64,000 bases of DNA, from positions 1 to 64,000 of the forward strand of contig NZ_FONX01000002.1 of NCBI RefSeq assembly GCF_900113035.1, read 5' to 3'. Shown here piece by piece: positions 11,703 to 22,419 of this stretch. Below the pieces are notes generated by a model, which did not search any database, was not told the origin of the DNA, and was given only the letters and a program-made list of their open reading frames with translations. The DNA is from Paracidovorax wautersii. Lineage in GTDB: Bacteria > Pseudomonadota > Gammaproteobacteria > Burkholderiales > Burkholderiaceae_C. The number at the start of each line of letters is the position of its first letter. The first letter of the stretch is position 1. The position numbers were made by a program, and so were the translations under genes.

Positions 11703-12830
11703 TCAACGCCAGCAAGCATCGCCCATCTGCTCGCGCAGATAGCGATGAAAATGCGCCATGCCTGCTTCCAGGCGTTCGTGGTAAGGGCCGGCATCGGTGC
11801 TGCCCCTGCACATGAGCGCATAACGCCCCTCCTGCATACGTTCGCCGATCTCGTTGTCCTCTACCGCAGTTTCGAGATAAGCCTCGGCAGCCAGTTCGGC
11901 CATGCGCGCACCATCCGTAAACTGCCGCAGCTTGTTGGGGTGGTAGTACTCGACGACGTTCACCGAGCGAAGGGGACCGCGAGGGTGGACTGTAGAAATC
12001 ACGGTGACCAACGGGTAGCGCTCGATCATGAGATTGGGATAGAGAAGAAACCACATGGCACCTACCGCCGGGAGTTGGCCATCGTGGTAGCGCAACACGG
12101 CCTCATGCCAGCCGCGATACACCTCGCTGTCACCCGGTTGCAGCAGCCCTTTGTGAAAGCCAACGGTCTGCATGCTCCACAGCTTGCCGAAAGACCATTG
12201 CAAGTCGTCACAAGACACGAAGCGTCCCAGACCAGGGTGGAAGGGCGCTACATGGTAGTCCTCCAGGTAGAACTCGATAAAGGTCTTCCAGTTGTAATTG
12301 CATTCATGGACCTCCATGTGGCCGAAGTGCATATCGTCGAACGACAACAGATAGGCGAGATCCGAGGGAATTCCGGCAACAGCATTCTCAAGACCGGCGC
12401 CCGTGAAATGCAGACCGTTCCAGGTAGCGGTGGGAAACGTTTCAAGCGCAAGGCATGGCTTGGTCTCGAAGCGTGGAGCCGTGAGTAACGAGCCGTCTGT
12501 ACCGTAAGTCCATCGATGCAGTGGACAGGAGATACGCTTGGCATTGCCCCGCCCTTGCAAGATGGTGGCCTGCCGATGACGGCAGACATTGGAGATGAGT
12601 TGGACTCCATGCGCGCCACGAAAGAGCGTCATCCCATTGTGGCGGTGAGGCAGCACGCAATAGTCATTGAGCTCAGGAACCAGCAGTACATGACCCTCAT
12701 ACTGCGGACCTTGCCTGAACAATTGCTGATCCTCCTGTTTCAGCAGTTCATCGCTGAAATAGGCCTGTACGGGCAACTGGGACATCGGTTGTTTCACCGG
12801 GTGAACGGTGATGGATTCTGAGCGCCACAT
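11703..12830 (-). CDS. Rieske non-haem iron oxygenase, alpha subunit type
   Basis: The product is 375 aa. The Rieske cluster ligands are Cys83, His85, Cys102 and His105 (CRH...CPLH). The mononuclear iron site is His193 and His198 in EDYHVAPFHPG, with Asp325 in VEDNEIGE. The bridging residue three before His193 is Glu190, as in quaternary-amine oxygenases such as CntA, rather than Asp as in naphthalene dioxygenase. The start at MWRSES is supported by AAGGAG seven bases upstream. No reductase or ferredoxin gene is adjacent. The pairing with an EmrE-type exporter suggests a quaternary ammonium substrate, but this is inference. Confidence 0.85.
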   Translation of the reverse strand: MWRSESITVHPVKQPMSQLPVQAYFSDELLKQEDQQLFRQGPQYEGHVLLVPELNDYCVLPHRHNGMTLFRGAHGVQLISNVCRHRQATILQGRGNAKRISCPLHRWTYGTDGSLLTAPRFETKPCLALETFPTATWNGLHFTGAGLENAVAGIPSDLAYLLSFDDMHFGHMEVHECNYNWKTFIEFYLEDYHVAPFHPGLGRFVSCDDLQWSFGKLWSMQTVGFHKGLLQPGDSEVYRGWHEAVLRYHDGQLPAVGAMWFLLYPNLMIERYPLVTVISTVHPRGPLRSVNVVEYYHPNKLRQFTDGARMAELAAEAYLETAVEDNEIGERMQEGRYALMCRGSTDAGPYHERLEAGMAHFHRYLREQMGDACWR

Positions 12831-13243
12831 GGCCAATCTCCTTGTCGTTGGATAGGTGTAGGCCATGCTAGAAGCCGCGCCGCAGTCTTTTCGTGATGAC
12901 GTGTCTTCTTCAGTAGACAGCGTGAGTTCACGGTGCAGCGCCATTGACGCACTCCAAGGATGGGAACCGAGCGCTCCCGGAACACGGGAATGGACCAAGC
13001 CACCGATCTATCCCAAACCCGTAGGCGCGTGCCCCGGAAATGAAGTCCACGAATGCGGCATCTCCTGCTCCCCAAGCGCCACAGCCACACCACCCCAGCT
13101 TTACAACAGCTTGATGCCAGAGCCCCGGCCTCAGGCAGTGACGGCCCCGCCACGCGCCGCGTGGGCCCAACCCGGCCGTCACCCCCTCGCCATAGTGGGA
13201 CCGAAGAATGCGAAGCCTCTTCGTTCTTCTCTCCCCCCACGCC
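12831..13243. other. Intergenic region, no gene recognised
   Basis: These 413 bp separate the divergently oriented Rieske gene and small lipoprotein gene. They must contain both promoters. Base composition is intermediate between the low-GC block to the left and the GC-rich phospholipase region to the right. Frames crossing it lack coding features. I see no clear operator for the HTH-FW protein by eye. Confidence 0.4.
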
Positions 13244-13426
13244 ATGAACATGTCCTTGCAGCACGCGCTGCCGTTTCTTTTGTTGCGCCCCTTGCTGGGC
13301 ACTTGTGCGATCGTTCTGGGATTGCTGCTGGGCGGCTGCGGTGGCGGCGGCAGCGGCAGCGGTTCCTTGCCGGCACAGGCCGGCACCTGCGGCAGCCCCG
13401 ATACGCACTGCGCACCCAAGCCCTGA
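13244..13426 (+). CDS. Small lipoprotein, 60 aa
   Basis: The product has a hydrophobic signal with lipobox LLLGGC, followed by GGGGSGSGSLPAQAG and a short Cys-containing tail (TCGSPDTHC). The mature peptide would be only about 30 aa. Tiny Gly/Ser-rich lipoproteins of this sort are common in Comamonadaceae, with no assigned role. It lies about 100 bases upstream of the phospholipase gene, on the same strand, and could be co-transcribed. Confidence 0.5.
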   Translation: MNMSLQHALPFLLLRPLLGTCAIVLGLLLGGCGGGGSGSGSLPAQAGTCGSPDTHCAPKP

Positions 13427-13528
13427 GGCCCGCCAGGGCAGCAGCTCGCGCTCCGCGTACGGGCTTGCTTGCTTGCTTACCGCCCCGCTGCCCCGTCCTC
13501 GTCCGACCCTCTACAAAGATTCCTCCAC

Positions 13529-15802
13529 ATGACCGTCGATTCCTCCAAACGCAAGTTTCTCTCCGGCGTGCTTGGCACCGGTGCCGCAGCGGCCGCGATG
13601 ACCGCCTTCCCGCCCGCCATCCGGCGCGCGCTCGCCATCGAGGCGAACAACGCCACCGGCACCATCCAGGACGTGCAGCACGTCGTGCTGCTGATGATGG
13701 AGAACCGCTCGTTCGACAGCTACTTCGGCACGTTCAAGGGCGTGCGCGGCTTCGGCGACCGCTTCGCGGTGCCCTCGCAGTACGGCCGCAACGTCTTCTA
13801 CCAGGCCTATACCAAGACCTCGCCGCCCAGCACCTACGTGCCGTTCCGCCTGGACGAGGCCCAGGGCAACGCCCAGCGCGCCGGCAGCACGCCGCACACC
13901 TGGCTGGATTCGCAGGCGGCCTGGGACCAGGGCCGCATGTCGCGCTGGCCCGATTCCAAGCTGCCGCTGTCGATGGGCTACTACGAAACCACCGAGGTCT
14001 CGTTCCAGCGCGCGCTGGCCGATGCCTTCACGCTGTGCGACCACTACCACTGCGGCATGCACACCGGCACCATCGCCAACCGGCTCTTCTACTGGACGGG
14101 CACCAACGGCCCGAACGGCGTGAGCCCCATCGACGGCACCCGCGTGAACGTGGCGGGCCTGAACAACCAGTTCAACGCGGGCAACGACATCGGCGCATCG
14201 ACCGACGGCTGGACCTGGACCACCTACGCCGACCGGCTGCAGAAGGCGGGCGTGACCTGGAAGGTCTATCAGAGCCTGATCGACAACTTCGGCTGCAACG
14301 AGATGATGGGCTTTCGCCACTGGCGCGCCGAGATCGAGAAGATGCCCGCCGCGCGCAAGCCGCTCTACGTGGCCAAGACCGACATCACGCAGCCGCAGGG
14401 CCTGGCCGGCCCGACCTACGACCCGGCCATCGACGACGCCCTGAGCCCGCTGGCCAAGGGCTTCGGCAACACCATGCCGCAGGGCTTCCTGGAGACCTTC
14501 CGCGACGACATCAGCAAAGGCAAGCTGCCGGCCGTGTCATGGATCATCGCGCCCTCGGTCTATAGCGAGCACCCCGGCCCGTCGAGCCCCGCGCAGGGCG
14601 GCTGGTACGTGCAGGAGGTGCTGGATGCGCTCACCGCCAACCCGGACGTGTGGAGCAAGACGGTGCTGCTCATCAACTACGACGAGAACGACGGCTTCTT
14701 CGACCACCTGCCGTCGCCCGCCGTGCCCTCGCGCAACGCGGACGGCAGCCTGGCCGGCGCCTGCACGCTGGCCGCCGCCGACACGGCGGTGGAATACCAC
14801 GACTTCGCGCCCGCCACGCCCAGCCAGCCGCCGGCCGATGGCCGCCCCTACGGCCCGGGTCCGCGCGTGCCGATGTGGATCGTCTCGCCCTGGAGCCGCG
14901 GCGGCTGGGTGAATTCGCAGGTGTTCGACCACACCTCCACGCTCATGTTCCTGGAAAAGCGCTTCGGCGTGGCCGAGCCGCAGATCAGCGCCTACCGCCG
15001 CGCGATCTGCGGCGACCTGACCAGCTGCTTCAACTTCGTCAATCCGAACAACGAGGTGCTGCCGACGCTGGCCGGCCGCACGGACAAGGTGACCGTGGAC
15101 GCGCGCATCGCCGCGCAGGTGCAGGCCCCCAAGCTGCCCCAGCCCGCCGCGGCCGCCAACGCGGCCCTGCCGGTGCAGGCCACGGGCGTGCGGCCCTCGC
15201 GCGCGCTGCCCTACGAGCTGCACACCACGGCCCAGGCGAACGCCGGCACGGGCACGGTGACGCTGCTCTTCGCCAACACGGCGCCGGCCGGCAGCCCGGC
15301 GGGGGTGTTCCACGTCTATGACAAGAAGCACCTGGACGCGATCCCGCGCCGCTACGTGGTGGAGGCCGGCAAGACGCTGAACGGCGTGTGGAACGTGGCA
15401 GCCGACGGCGGCGCCTACGACCTGTGGGTGCTGGGCCCCAACGGCTACCACCGCGCCTTCGCGGGCGACCTCACGCAGCAGTCGGCCCTGGGCGGCCCGG
15501 AGGTGCAGGTCTGCTACGAGCTCTGCAGCCCGGCCCGCGTGCGGGTGAAGTGCTACAACCGCACGTCCACCACCATCGTCTTCACGGCCGATGCCCAGGC
15601 CTACCGCAACGACGGCCCGTGGACGAGCAGCGTGGAGCCCGGCGCCGTCGGCGAGATGAGCTGGGCGCTGGGCGACAGCGGCAACTGGTACGACTTCAGC
15701 GTGCGCTGCAGCGCGACGACGGCCTTCGTGCGGCGCTTCGCGGGCCGGGTGGAGACGGGGCGCGACTCGGTGTCGGACCCGGCCATGGGCCTGGTCGGTT
15801 GA
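13529..15802 (+). CDS. plcN: Phosphocholine-specific phospholipase C (non-haemolytic type)
   Basis: The product is 757 aa of the acid-phosphatase/PLC superfamily. The catalytic opening HVVLLMMENRSFDSYFGTFKGVRGF and the metal-site YDENDGFFDHLPSP are both present. Two C-terminal beta domains (DUF756 type) follow from about residue 545. The N-terminus SKRKFLSGVLGTGAAAAAM is a Tat-like signal in which the usual twin arginine is Lys-Arg. It should be secreted and hydrolyse phosphatidylcholine or -ethanolamine, supplying phosphate. The start chosen, MTVDSSKRKF, puts the signal at the N-terminus. Confidence 0.88.
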   Translation: MTVDSSKRKFLSGVLGTGAAAAAMTAFPPAIRRALAIEANNATGTIQDVQHVVLLMMENRSFDSYFGTFKGVRGFGDRFAVPSQYGRNVFYQAYTKTSPPSTYVPFRLDEAQGNAQRAGSTPHTWLDSQAAWDQGRMSRWPDSKLPLSMGYYETTEVSFQRALADAFTLCDHYHCGMHTGTIANRLFYWTGTNGPNGVSPIDGTRVNVAGLNNQFNAGNDIGASTDGWTWTTYADRLQKAGVTWKVYQSLIDNFGCNEMMGFRHWRAEIEKMPAARKPLYVAKTDITQPQGLAGPTYDPAIDDALSPLAKGFGNTMPQGFLETFRDDISKGKLPAVSWIIAPSVYSEHPGPSSPAQGGWYVQEVLDALTANPDVWSKTVLLINYDENDGFFDHLPSPAVPSRNADGSLAGACTLAAADTAVEYHDFAPATPSQPPADGRPYGPGPRVPMWIVSPWSRGGWVNSQVFDHTSTLMFLEKRFGVAEPQISAYRRAICGDLTSCFNFVNPNNEVLPTLAGRTDKVTVDARIAAQVQAPKLPQPAAAANAALPVQATGVRPSRALPYELHTTAQANAGTGTVTLLFANTAPAGSPAGVFHVYDKKHLDAIPRRYVVEAGKTLNGVWNVAADGGAYDLWVLGPNGYHRAFAGDLTQQSALGGPEVQVCYELCSPARVRVKCYNRTSTTIVFTADAQAYRNDGPWTSSVEPGAVGEMSWALGDSGNWYDFSVRCSATTAFVRRFAGRVETGRDSVSDPAMGLVG

Positions 15803-15845
15803 GCGACTGAACGCCCGGCCGAGCCGCAGGGCAGGGCGGGCGCAG

Positions 15846-15866
15846 GCGGGGCCGCTCTGGCCCCGC
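15846..15866. terminator. Hairpin between convergent plcN and thiolase genes
   Basis: A perfect 8 bp stem, GCGGGGCC/GGCCCCGC, with a 5-base loop sits in the 95 bp between two converging genes. There is no T-run on either side, so if it terminates transcription it would be inefficient or factor-assisted. Confidence 0.35.
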
Positions 15867-15897
15867 GCTGCGGCCAGATCACCTCACGACACCGACG

Positions 15898-17088
15898 TCA
15901 CACCCGCTCGAAGATCGCGGCGATGCCCTGGCCGCCGCCGATGCACATCGTCACCAGCGCGTAGCGCCCGCCGATGCGGTGCAGCTCCGCGATGGCCTTG
16001 GCGGTGATGATGGCGCCGGTGGCACCCACCGGGTGGCCCAGCGAGATGCCCGAGCCGTTCGGGTTCACCTTGGCCGGGTCCAGGCCCAGCTCCTGGATCA
16101 CGGCGCAGGCCTGGGCGGCGAAGGCCTCGTTGGCCTCGATCACGTCCATGTCCTGCACTTTCAGGCCCGTGCGCTCCAGCACGCGGCGCGTGGCCGGCAC
16201 GGGGCCGATGCCCATGTAGGCCGGGTCCACGCCCGCATGGGCATAGCCCACCAGGCGCGCCAGCGGCTTGGCGCCCAGCGCGGCGGCGCGGTCGCCCGCC
16301 ACCAGCACCACGGCGCCGGCGCCGTCGTTGATGCCCGAGGCATTGCCCGCCGTCACCGTGCCGCCTTCCTTCTTGAACGCGGGCTTCATGCCGGCCAGCG
16401 CCTCCACCGTGGTGGCGGCACGCACGTGCTCGTCGGTATCGAACAGCGTGACCGCGCCCTTGCGGCCGGGGATCTCCACCGGAACGATCTGCGACGCGAA
16501 ATGGCCGGCCTCGATGGCGGCGGCGGCGCGGCGCTGGCTCTCGGCGGCCAGCTGGTCCTGCGCCTCGCGGCTGATACGGTAGCGCTCGGCCACGTTCTCG
16601 GCCGTGATGCCCATGTGCATCTTCTGCCAGGGGTCGTGCAGGATGCCCAGCATGTAGTCGACGCTCTTCGTATCGCCCATGCGCGCGCCCCAGCGGGCGG
16701 CGGTGTCGAAGTAGGGACCCCGGCTCATCGACTCGCTGCCGCCGCCGATGGCCACGTCGCAATCGCCCAGCGCAATGGCCTGCGCCGCCGACACGATGGC
16801 CTGCAGCCCCGAGCCGCAGAGGCGGTTGACGTTGAAGGCCGGCGTCTCCACCGGGCAGCCCGCATCGACGGCGGCCACGCGCGAGAGGTAGGCGTCCTTG
16901 GTGTCGGTGGGAATCACGTTGCCCATCACCACATGCCCCACCGCATCGGCCGCGATGCCGCTGCGCTCGATGGCCGCGCGCACTGCCGTGGTGGCGAGCT
17001 GGGTGTTGGGAATGTCCTTGAGCGAGCCGCCGAAGGTGCCGATGGCGGTGCGGGCGATGGAGGCGATGAGGATGTCGCGTTGGGTCAT
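15898..17088 (-). CDS. bktB: Acetyl-CoA acetyltransferase / beta-ketothiolase
   Basis: The product is 396 aa. The acyl-accepting cysteine is in [11 protein letters not shown], the catalytic His in [13 protein letters not shown], and the second Cys in [24 protein letters not shown] and [10 protein letters not shown] are also typical. Overall likeness to BktB of Cupriavidus is strong ([20 protein letters not shown] region), so it may act on C4-C6 ketoacyl-CoAs for PHA synthesis or degradation. No phaB or phaC is adjacent. The start [17 protein letters not shown] is the family start. Confidence 0.92.
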   Translation of the reverse strand: MTQRDILIASIARTAIGTFGGSLKDIPNTQLATTAVRAAIERSGIAADAVGHVVMGNVIPTDTKDAYLSRVAAVDAGCPVETPAFNVNRLCGSGLQAIVSAAQAIALGDCDVAIGGGSESMSRGPYFDTAARWGARMGDTKSVDYMLGILHDPWQKMHMGITAENVAERYRISREAQDQLAAESQRRAAAAIEAGHFASQIVPVEIPGRKGAVTLFDTDEHVRAATTVEALAGMKPAFKKEGGTVTAGNASGINDGAGAVVLVAGDRAAALGAKPLARLVGYAHAGVDPAYMGIGPVPATRRVLERTGLKVQDMDVIEANEAFAAQACAVIQELGLDPAKVNPNGSGISLGHPVGATGAIITAKAIAELHRIGGRYALVTMCIGGGQGIAAIFERV

Positions 17089-17215
17089 GGCTTCAGGTCC
17101 TAGGGGAGGAAACACACAGAGACGGATGCGGCGCACATCGTAGGCCAGAGCCCAAACGCCGATACCGGCAGGGCTGTCAACTGCGCGACAGCCCCGCAAT
17201 CAGCTGCAGAACGCT

Positions 17216-17275
17216 TCTTTTTTCATAGCAACATGCGCTTGATCTGCAAGCGCTGGCGGCCATTTTGGCTGCAGT
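17216..17275. repeat. Dispersed intergenic repeat with GCGCTTG hairpin
   Basis: Between bktB and cueR lies an AT-rich stretch with 'catagcaa', a perfect hairpin GCGCTTG-N5-CAAGCGC at 17235-17253, then 'tggcggccattttggct'. I recognise this as the type of short repeat scattered through Comamonadaceae intergenic regions. It separates two genes on the same strand and might act as an RNA processing or termination element. Confidence 0.45.
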
Positions 17276-17299
17276 GCCGCGCTTTCAGCGGCGGCGGCT

Positions 17300-17779
17300 C
17301 TAACGGCCCTGGCCCGCAGCCAGGTCGTCCAGGATCGGGCAGTCCGGCCGCCCGTCGCCCTGGCAGCAGCCCACGAGCTGCTGCAGCGAGCGCTGCATGG
17401 CCTGCATGGCGGCGATGCGGCGGCCCAGGTCGTCGATGTGGGCCTGGGCGATGTGCTTGACCTCGCGGCTGGCGCGGTGCTGGTCTTGCCAGAGGCCGAG
17501 CAGGGTGGCGATCTCGTCCATGGCGAAGCCCAGGTCGCGGGCGCGGCGGATGAAGCGCAGGGTGTGGACGTCGGCCTCGGTGTACTGGCGGTAGCCGCCG
17601 TCGGTGCGGGCCACGCCCTGCAGCAGGCCCAGCGCCTCGTAGTGCCGCACCATGCGCGGCGACACGCCGGCGCGCTCGGCGGCCGTGCCGATGGGCACGG
17701 GCCAGCGCTGCGGCGCGTCAGCGGGGGAGGGCGCCGCGCCTGCGGGCCGGGCGCGGCGCTGCCGGGGTGCCGCGCTCAT
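17300..17779 (-). CDS. cueR: CueR-type MerR family copper-responsive regulator
   Basis: The product is 159 aa. The HTH lies after an unusual Ala/Pro/Arg-rich N-terminal extension of about 25 residues (PIGTAAERAGVSPRMVRHYEALGLL). The metal loop is CQGDGRPDCPIL, a Cys-X7-Cys like that of CueR for monovalent copper, silver or gold. It is translationally coupled (ATGA overlap) to the copper chaperone gene upstream. It should bind the two 19 bp-spacer promoters at 18029-18106 and activate both copZ-cueR and copA. Confidence 0.9.
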   Translation of the reverse strand: MSAAPRQRRARPAGAAPSPADAPQRWPVPIGTAAERAGVSPRMVRHYEALGLLQGVARTDGGYRQYTEADVHTLRFIRRARDLGFAMDEIATLLGLWQDQHRASREVKHIAQAHIDDLGRRIAAMQAMQRSLQQLVGCCQGDGRPDCPILDDLAAGQGR

Positions 17780-17973
17780 GCGGCGACGGTGTAGCCCTCT
17801 TCGGTGATGGCCGCGGCCAGCGCCTCGCGGGGGTGGTCGCTTTCGACCACGACGCGGCCGGTGGGCAGGTCCACCTGCACGGTGGCGTCGGTATCGACAT
17901 TGCGCACGGCGTGGACGACGGCGCGCTCGCAGTGGCCGCAGGTCATGCCCTGGACTTGGAAGCTGTGTTGCAT
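17776..17973 (-). CDS. copZ: Copper chaperone, CopZ-like HMA protein
   Basis: The product is 65 aa, a single heavy-metal-associated ferredoxin-like fold with copper site GMTCGHC near residue 10 and C-terminal TEEGYTVAA. It carries cuprous ion in the cytoplasm, presumably to CopA. AAGGAG lies six bases before the chosen ATG. It is the first gene of the copZ-cueR transcript, from its own CueR-type promoter. Confidence 0.9.
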   Translation of the reverse strand: MQHSFQVQGMTCGHCERAVVHAVRNVDTDATVQVDLPTGRVVVESDHPREALAAAITEEGYTVAA

Positions 17974-18028
17974 GGCGGGCTCCTTTTCGAAGATCAACGA
18001 GAGGGGATGAGGGATGGGGACGGCTGCA

Positions 18029-18059
18029 ATGTTGAACCCTGACATGGTGGCAGAGTCAA
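18029..18059 (-). promoter_or_regulatory. CueR-type promoter/operator for copZ-cueR
   Basis: On the minus strand the -35 TTGACT (18059-18054) and -10 CAACAT (18034-18029) are 19 bp apart, the long spacer diagnostic of MerR-activated promoters. The spacer holds the dyad CTGCC...GTCAGGGTT. The expected transcript start is about 18022, giving a leader of about 50 bases to copZ. Confidence 0.7.
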
Positions 18060-18075
18060 GCGGCCTTGGCCATGC

Positions 18076-18106
18076 TTGACCTTGCCATGGCGTCAGGGTT
18101 CAAGAT
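18076..18106 (+). promoter_or_regulatory. CueR-type promoter/operator for copA
   Basis: On the plus strand the -35 TTGACC (18076-18081) and -10 CAAGAT (18101-18106) are again 19 bp apart. The spacer TTGCCATGGCGTCAGGGTT shares GTCAGGGTT with the divergent copZ promoter. The outer ends CTTGA/TCAAG form the dyad. The expected transcript start falls within a base or two of the ATG at 18114, so the copA message may be nearly leaderless. In-frame upstream start codons lie inside the promoter and are unlikely. Confidence 0.65.
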
Positions 18107-18113
18107 GCAGGAC

Positions 18114-20396
<2,283 letters not shown>

Positions 20397-20636
20397 GAAA
20401 ACCCTAGCGACTCCTATCGACTTGTCTGGCAAACTGGAACATTCTGTTGCACACAGCCCAGGGGGCTGCAATGGATCGGTCAGCGGCAGGCCCATCGCGG
20501 CGATGCCGGCCAGGCGGCCCGCAATGGTGCGGGCACACGGGACCGAAGCGGTTCCCCAGGACAAAGCCAGCGCGTGCCAAGGACGTCGTGACGGTCCAGG
20601 CGCGCCCGGCCCCTCCAACTACCAAGGATGACAAAA

Positions 20637-22292
20637 ATGACTCTCTTCGGCCTCATGCGGCGATTCACCATCCGCTTCAGGATGATCGGCGCAATCGGCG
20701 TGGTGCTCGCCTTGCTGGGCCTGCTGGGCGGAGCCGGCATGCTGGGCATGTTCCGCATCCATGCGATGAGCCAGGCGTTCATCCACAACGAGCATGCCGC
20801 CATCGGCCACCTGGCGCAGCTGCGCGGCGCGATGGGCGACATCCGCCAGCAAGAGAAGAACATGATCATCCAGTACGAGAAGCCCGAAGGCGTGAAGGAG
20901 GCGAACACGCAGTGGATGGCCGCGCTGGAACGGGCCAAGAAGGTGGCCGCCGAGCTGCAGCAGACCACGGCCGGCGCGGAGGGCGACACGGCCGCCAACA
21001 TCGGCAAGCGCCTGGACAGCTACCGCACGCAGTTCGCGCACGTGGCGCGCCAGCTGGAGGCCGGCGGCTACGACTCCGCCACCATCGCCAACCGCATGAG
21101 CGGCCGCGCGATCGCCGAATTCCAGGAAGCCGACAAGCTGCTCGACGGCCTGGACCAGCGCCTGCGCACCGAGGTGCAGGCGGTGATCGACCGGCAGAAC
21201 GACATCTCCCGCCAGACGCAGTGGCTGTTCGTGCTGGCGGTGGTGATCACGGTGGCGGTGGTGGTGCCGCTCACGCTGCTGAACATGGTGTCCATCTGCC
21301 GCCCGCTGGTGGCCACGCGCAGCCTGGCGCAGGCCATCGCCCGGGGCGATCTTTCGCAGCGCCTGGAAGTCGAGGGCGGCGACGAGGTGGCCGACCTGCA
21401 GCGTTCGCTGGTGGACATGCAGGCCGGGCTGAGCTCGCTGGTCTCGCAGGTGCGCGACTCCAGCGGCAACATCGCCACGGCCAGCGCCGAGATCGCCTCC
21501 GGCAACCAGGACCTGTCGAGCCGCACCGAGCAGACGGCCAGCAACGCGCAGGAGGCCGTGGCCTCGCTGGCCGAGCTGACGGGCACGGTGCAGCACACGG
21601 CTTCTTCGTCGCAGGTGGCCAACCAGCTGGTGAGCGCCGCGTCGGGCATCGCCACGCGCGGCGGCGCGGTGGTGCAGCAGGCCGTCTCCAGCATGCATGA
21701 GATCTCGGCCTCCAGCCGCAAGATCGGCGACATCATCGGCGTGATCGATTCCATCGCCTTCCAGACCAACATCCTGGCGCTCAACGCGGCCGTAGAAGCG
21801 GCGCGTGCCGGCGAGCAGGGCCGCGGCTTCGCCGTGGTGGCCGGCGAGGTGCGTTCGCTGGCGCAGCGCAGCGCCGAGGCCGCCAAGGAGATCAAGGGCC
21901 TGATCAACTCCAGCGTGGCGGCGGTGAGCGGCGGCGTGCGCCATGTGGAAGACGCGGGCACCGCCATGCAGGAGATCGTGGACAGCGTGCAGCGCGTCTC
22001 CGACATCATCGGCGAGATCAATTCTGCCGCCACCGAGCAGGCCGCCAACATCGGCCAGGTCAACGGCTCGGTGGGCGAGATCGACCGCATGACGCAGCAG
22101 AACGCCGCGCTGGTGGAAGAATCCGCCGCCGCCGCGCAGTCGCTGCGCGAGCAGGCCACGCGCCTGTCGCAGATCGTGCAGCAGTTCCATCTGGCCGACA
22201 CGGGCGCGGCGGGCCTGCAGGCCTCGGCGCAGCAGCCCGGCCGCCGTGCGCTGTCTGGCGGCAACGGCGATCAGGCCCTGCTCGCGGCCTGA
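20637..22292 (+). CDS. Methyl-accepting chemotaxis protein
   Basis: The product is 551 aa. Its inner-membrane segment at about 10-35 is followed by a four-helix-bundle periplasmic sensor (about 40-190), a second membrane segment (LFVLAVVITVAVVVPLTLL), a HAMP domain, and a signalling coiled coil. The hairpin tip FQTNILALNAAVEAARAGEQGRGFAVVAGEVR is canonical. The short C-terminus lacks an obvious CheR-binding pentapeptide. The ligand is unknown and it stands alone. AAGGA eight bases upstream supports the second of two adjacent ATGs. Confidence 0.92.
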   Translation: MTLFGLMRRFTIRFRMIGAIGVVLALLGLLGGAGMLGMFRIHAMSQAFIHNEHAAIGHLAQLRGAMGDIRQQEKNMIIQYEKPEGVKEANTQWMAALERAKKVAAELQQTTAGAEGDTAANIGKRLDSYRTQFAHVARQLEAGGYDSATIANRMSGRAIAEFQEADKLLDGLDQRLRTEVQAVIDRQNDISRQTQWLFVLAVVITVAVVVPLTLLNMVSICRPLVATRSLAQAIARGDLSQRLEVEGGDEVADLQRSLVDMQAGLSSLVSQVRDSSGNIATASAEIASGNQDLSSRTEQTASNAQEAVASLAELTGTVQHTASSSQVANQLVSAASGIATRGGAVVQQAVSSMHEISASSRKIGDIIGVIDSIAFQTNILALNAAVEAARAGEQGRGFAVVAGEVRSLAQRSAEAAKEIKGLINSSVAAVSGGVRHVEDAGTAMQEIVDSVQRVSDIIGEINSAATEQAANIGQVNGSVGEIDRMTQQNAALVEESAAAAQSLREQATRLSQIVQQFHLADTGAAGLQASAQQPGRRALSGGNGDQALLAA

Positions 22293-22340
22293 ACGCGGCG
22301 CCCGGCAAGAGGCGCACAGCACCAGGCAGCCCATAAAGAA

Positions 22341-22380
22341 AAAGCGCCCGGACCGATGATCGGTCCGGGCGCTTTTTCTT
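22341..22380. terminator. Bidirectional rho-independent terminator
   Basis: The perfect 14 bp stem GCGCCCGGACCGAT/ATCGGTCCGGGCGC (22344-22357 and 22359-22372) is flanked by an A-run on the left and a T-run on the right. It lies between the convergent chemoreceptor and czcA genes and can stop transcription from both. Confidence 0.92.
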
Positions 22381-22419
22381 GGGAAGGCCCGCCCCGCGCA
22401 GGCGGCGGGGCGGCAGGCT

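Noticed and set aside
12928-13419. 163-codon minus-strand frame upstream of the Rieske gene
   Set aside because: Overlaps the small lipoprotein antisense and has no recognisable features; treated as non-coding.
13463-13478. (GCTT)4 microsatellite before plcN
   Set aside because: Short and outside the gene; could be phase-variable in principle but four units is weak evidence.
18066-18113. Earlier start codons for copA
   Set aside because: They lie inside the CueR promoter, upstream of the predicted transcript start.
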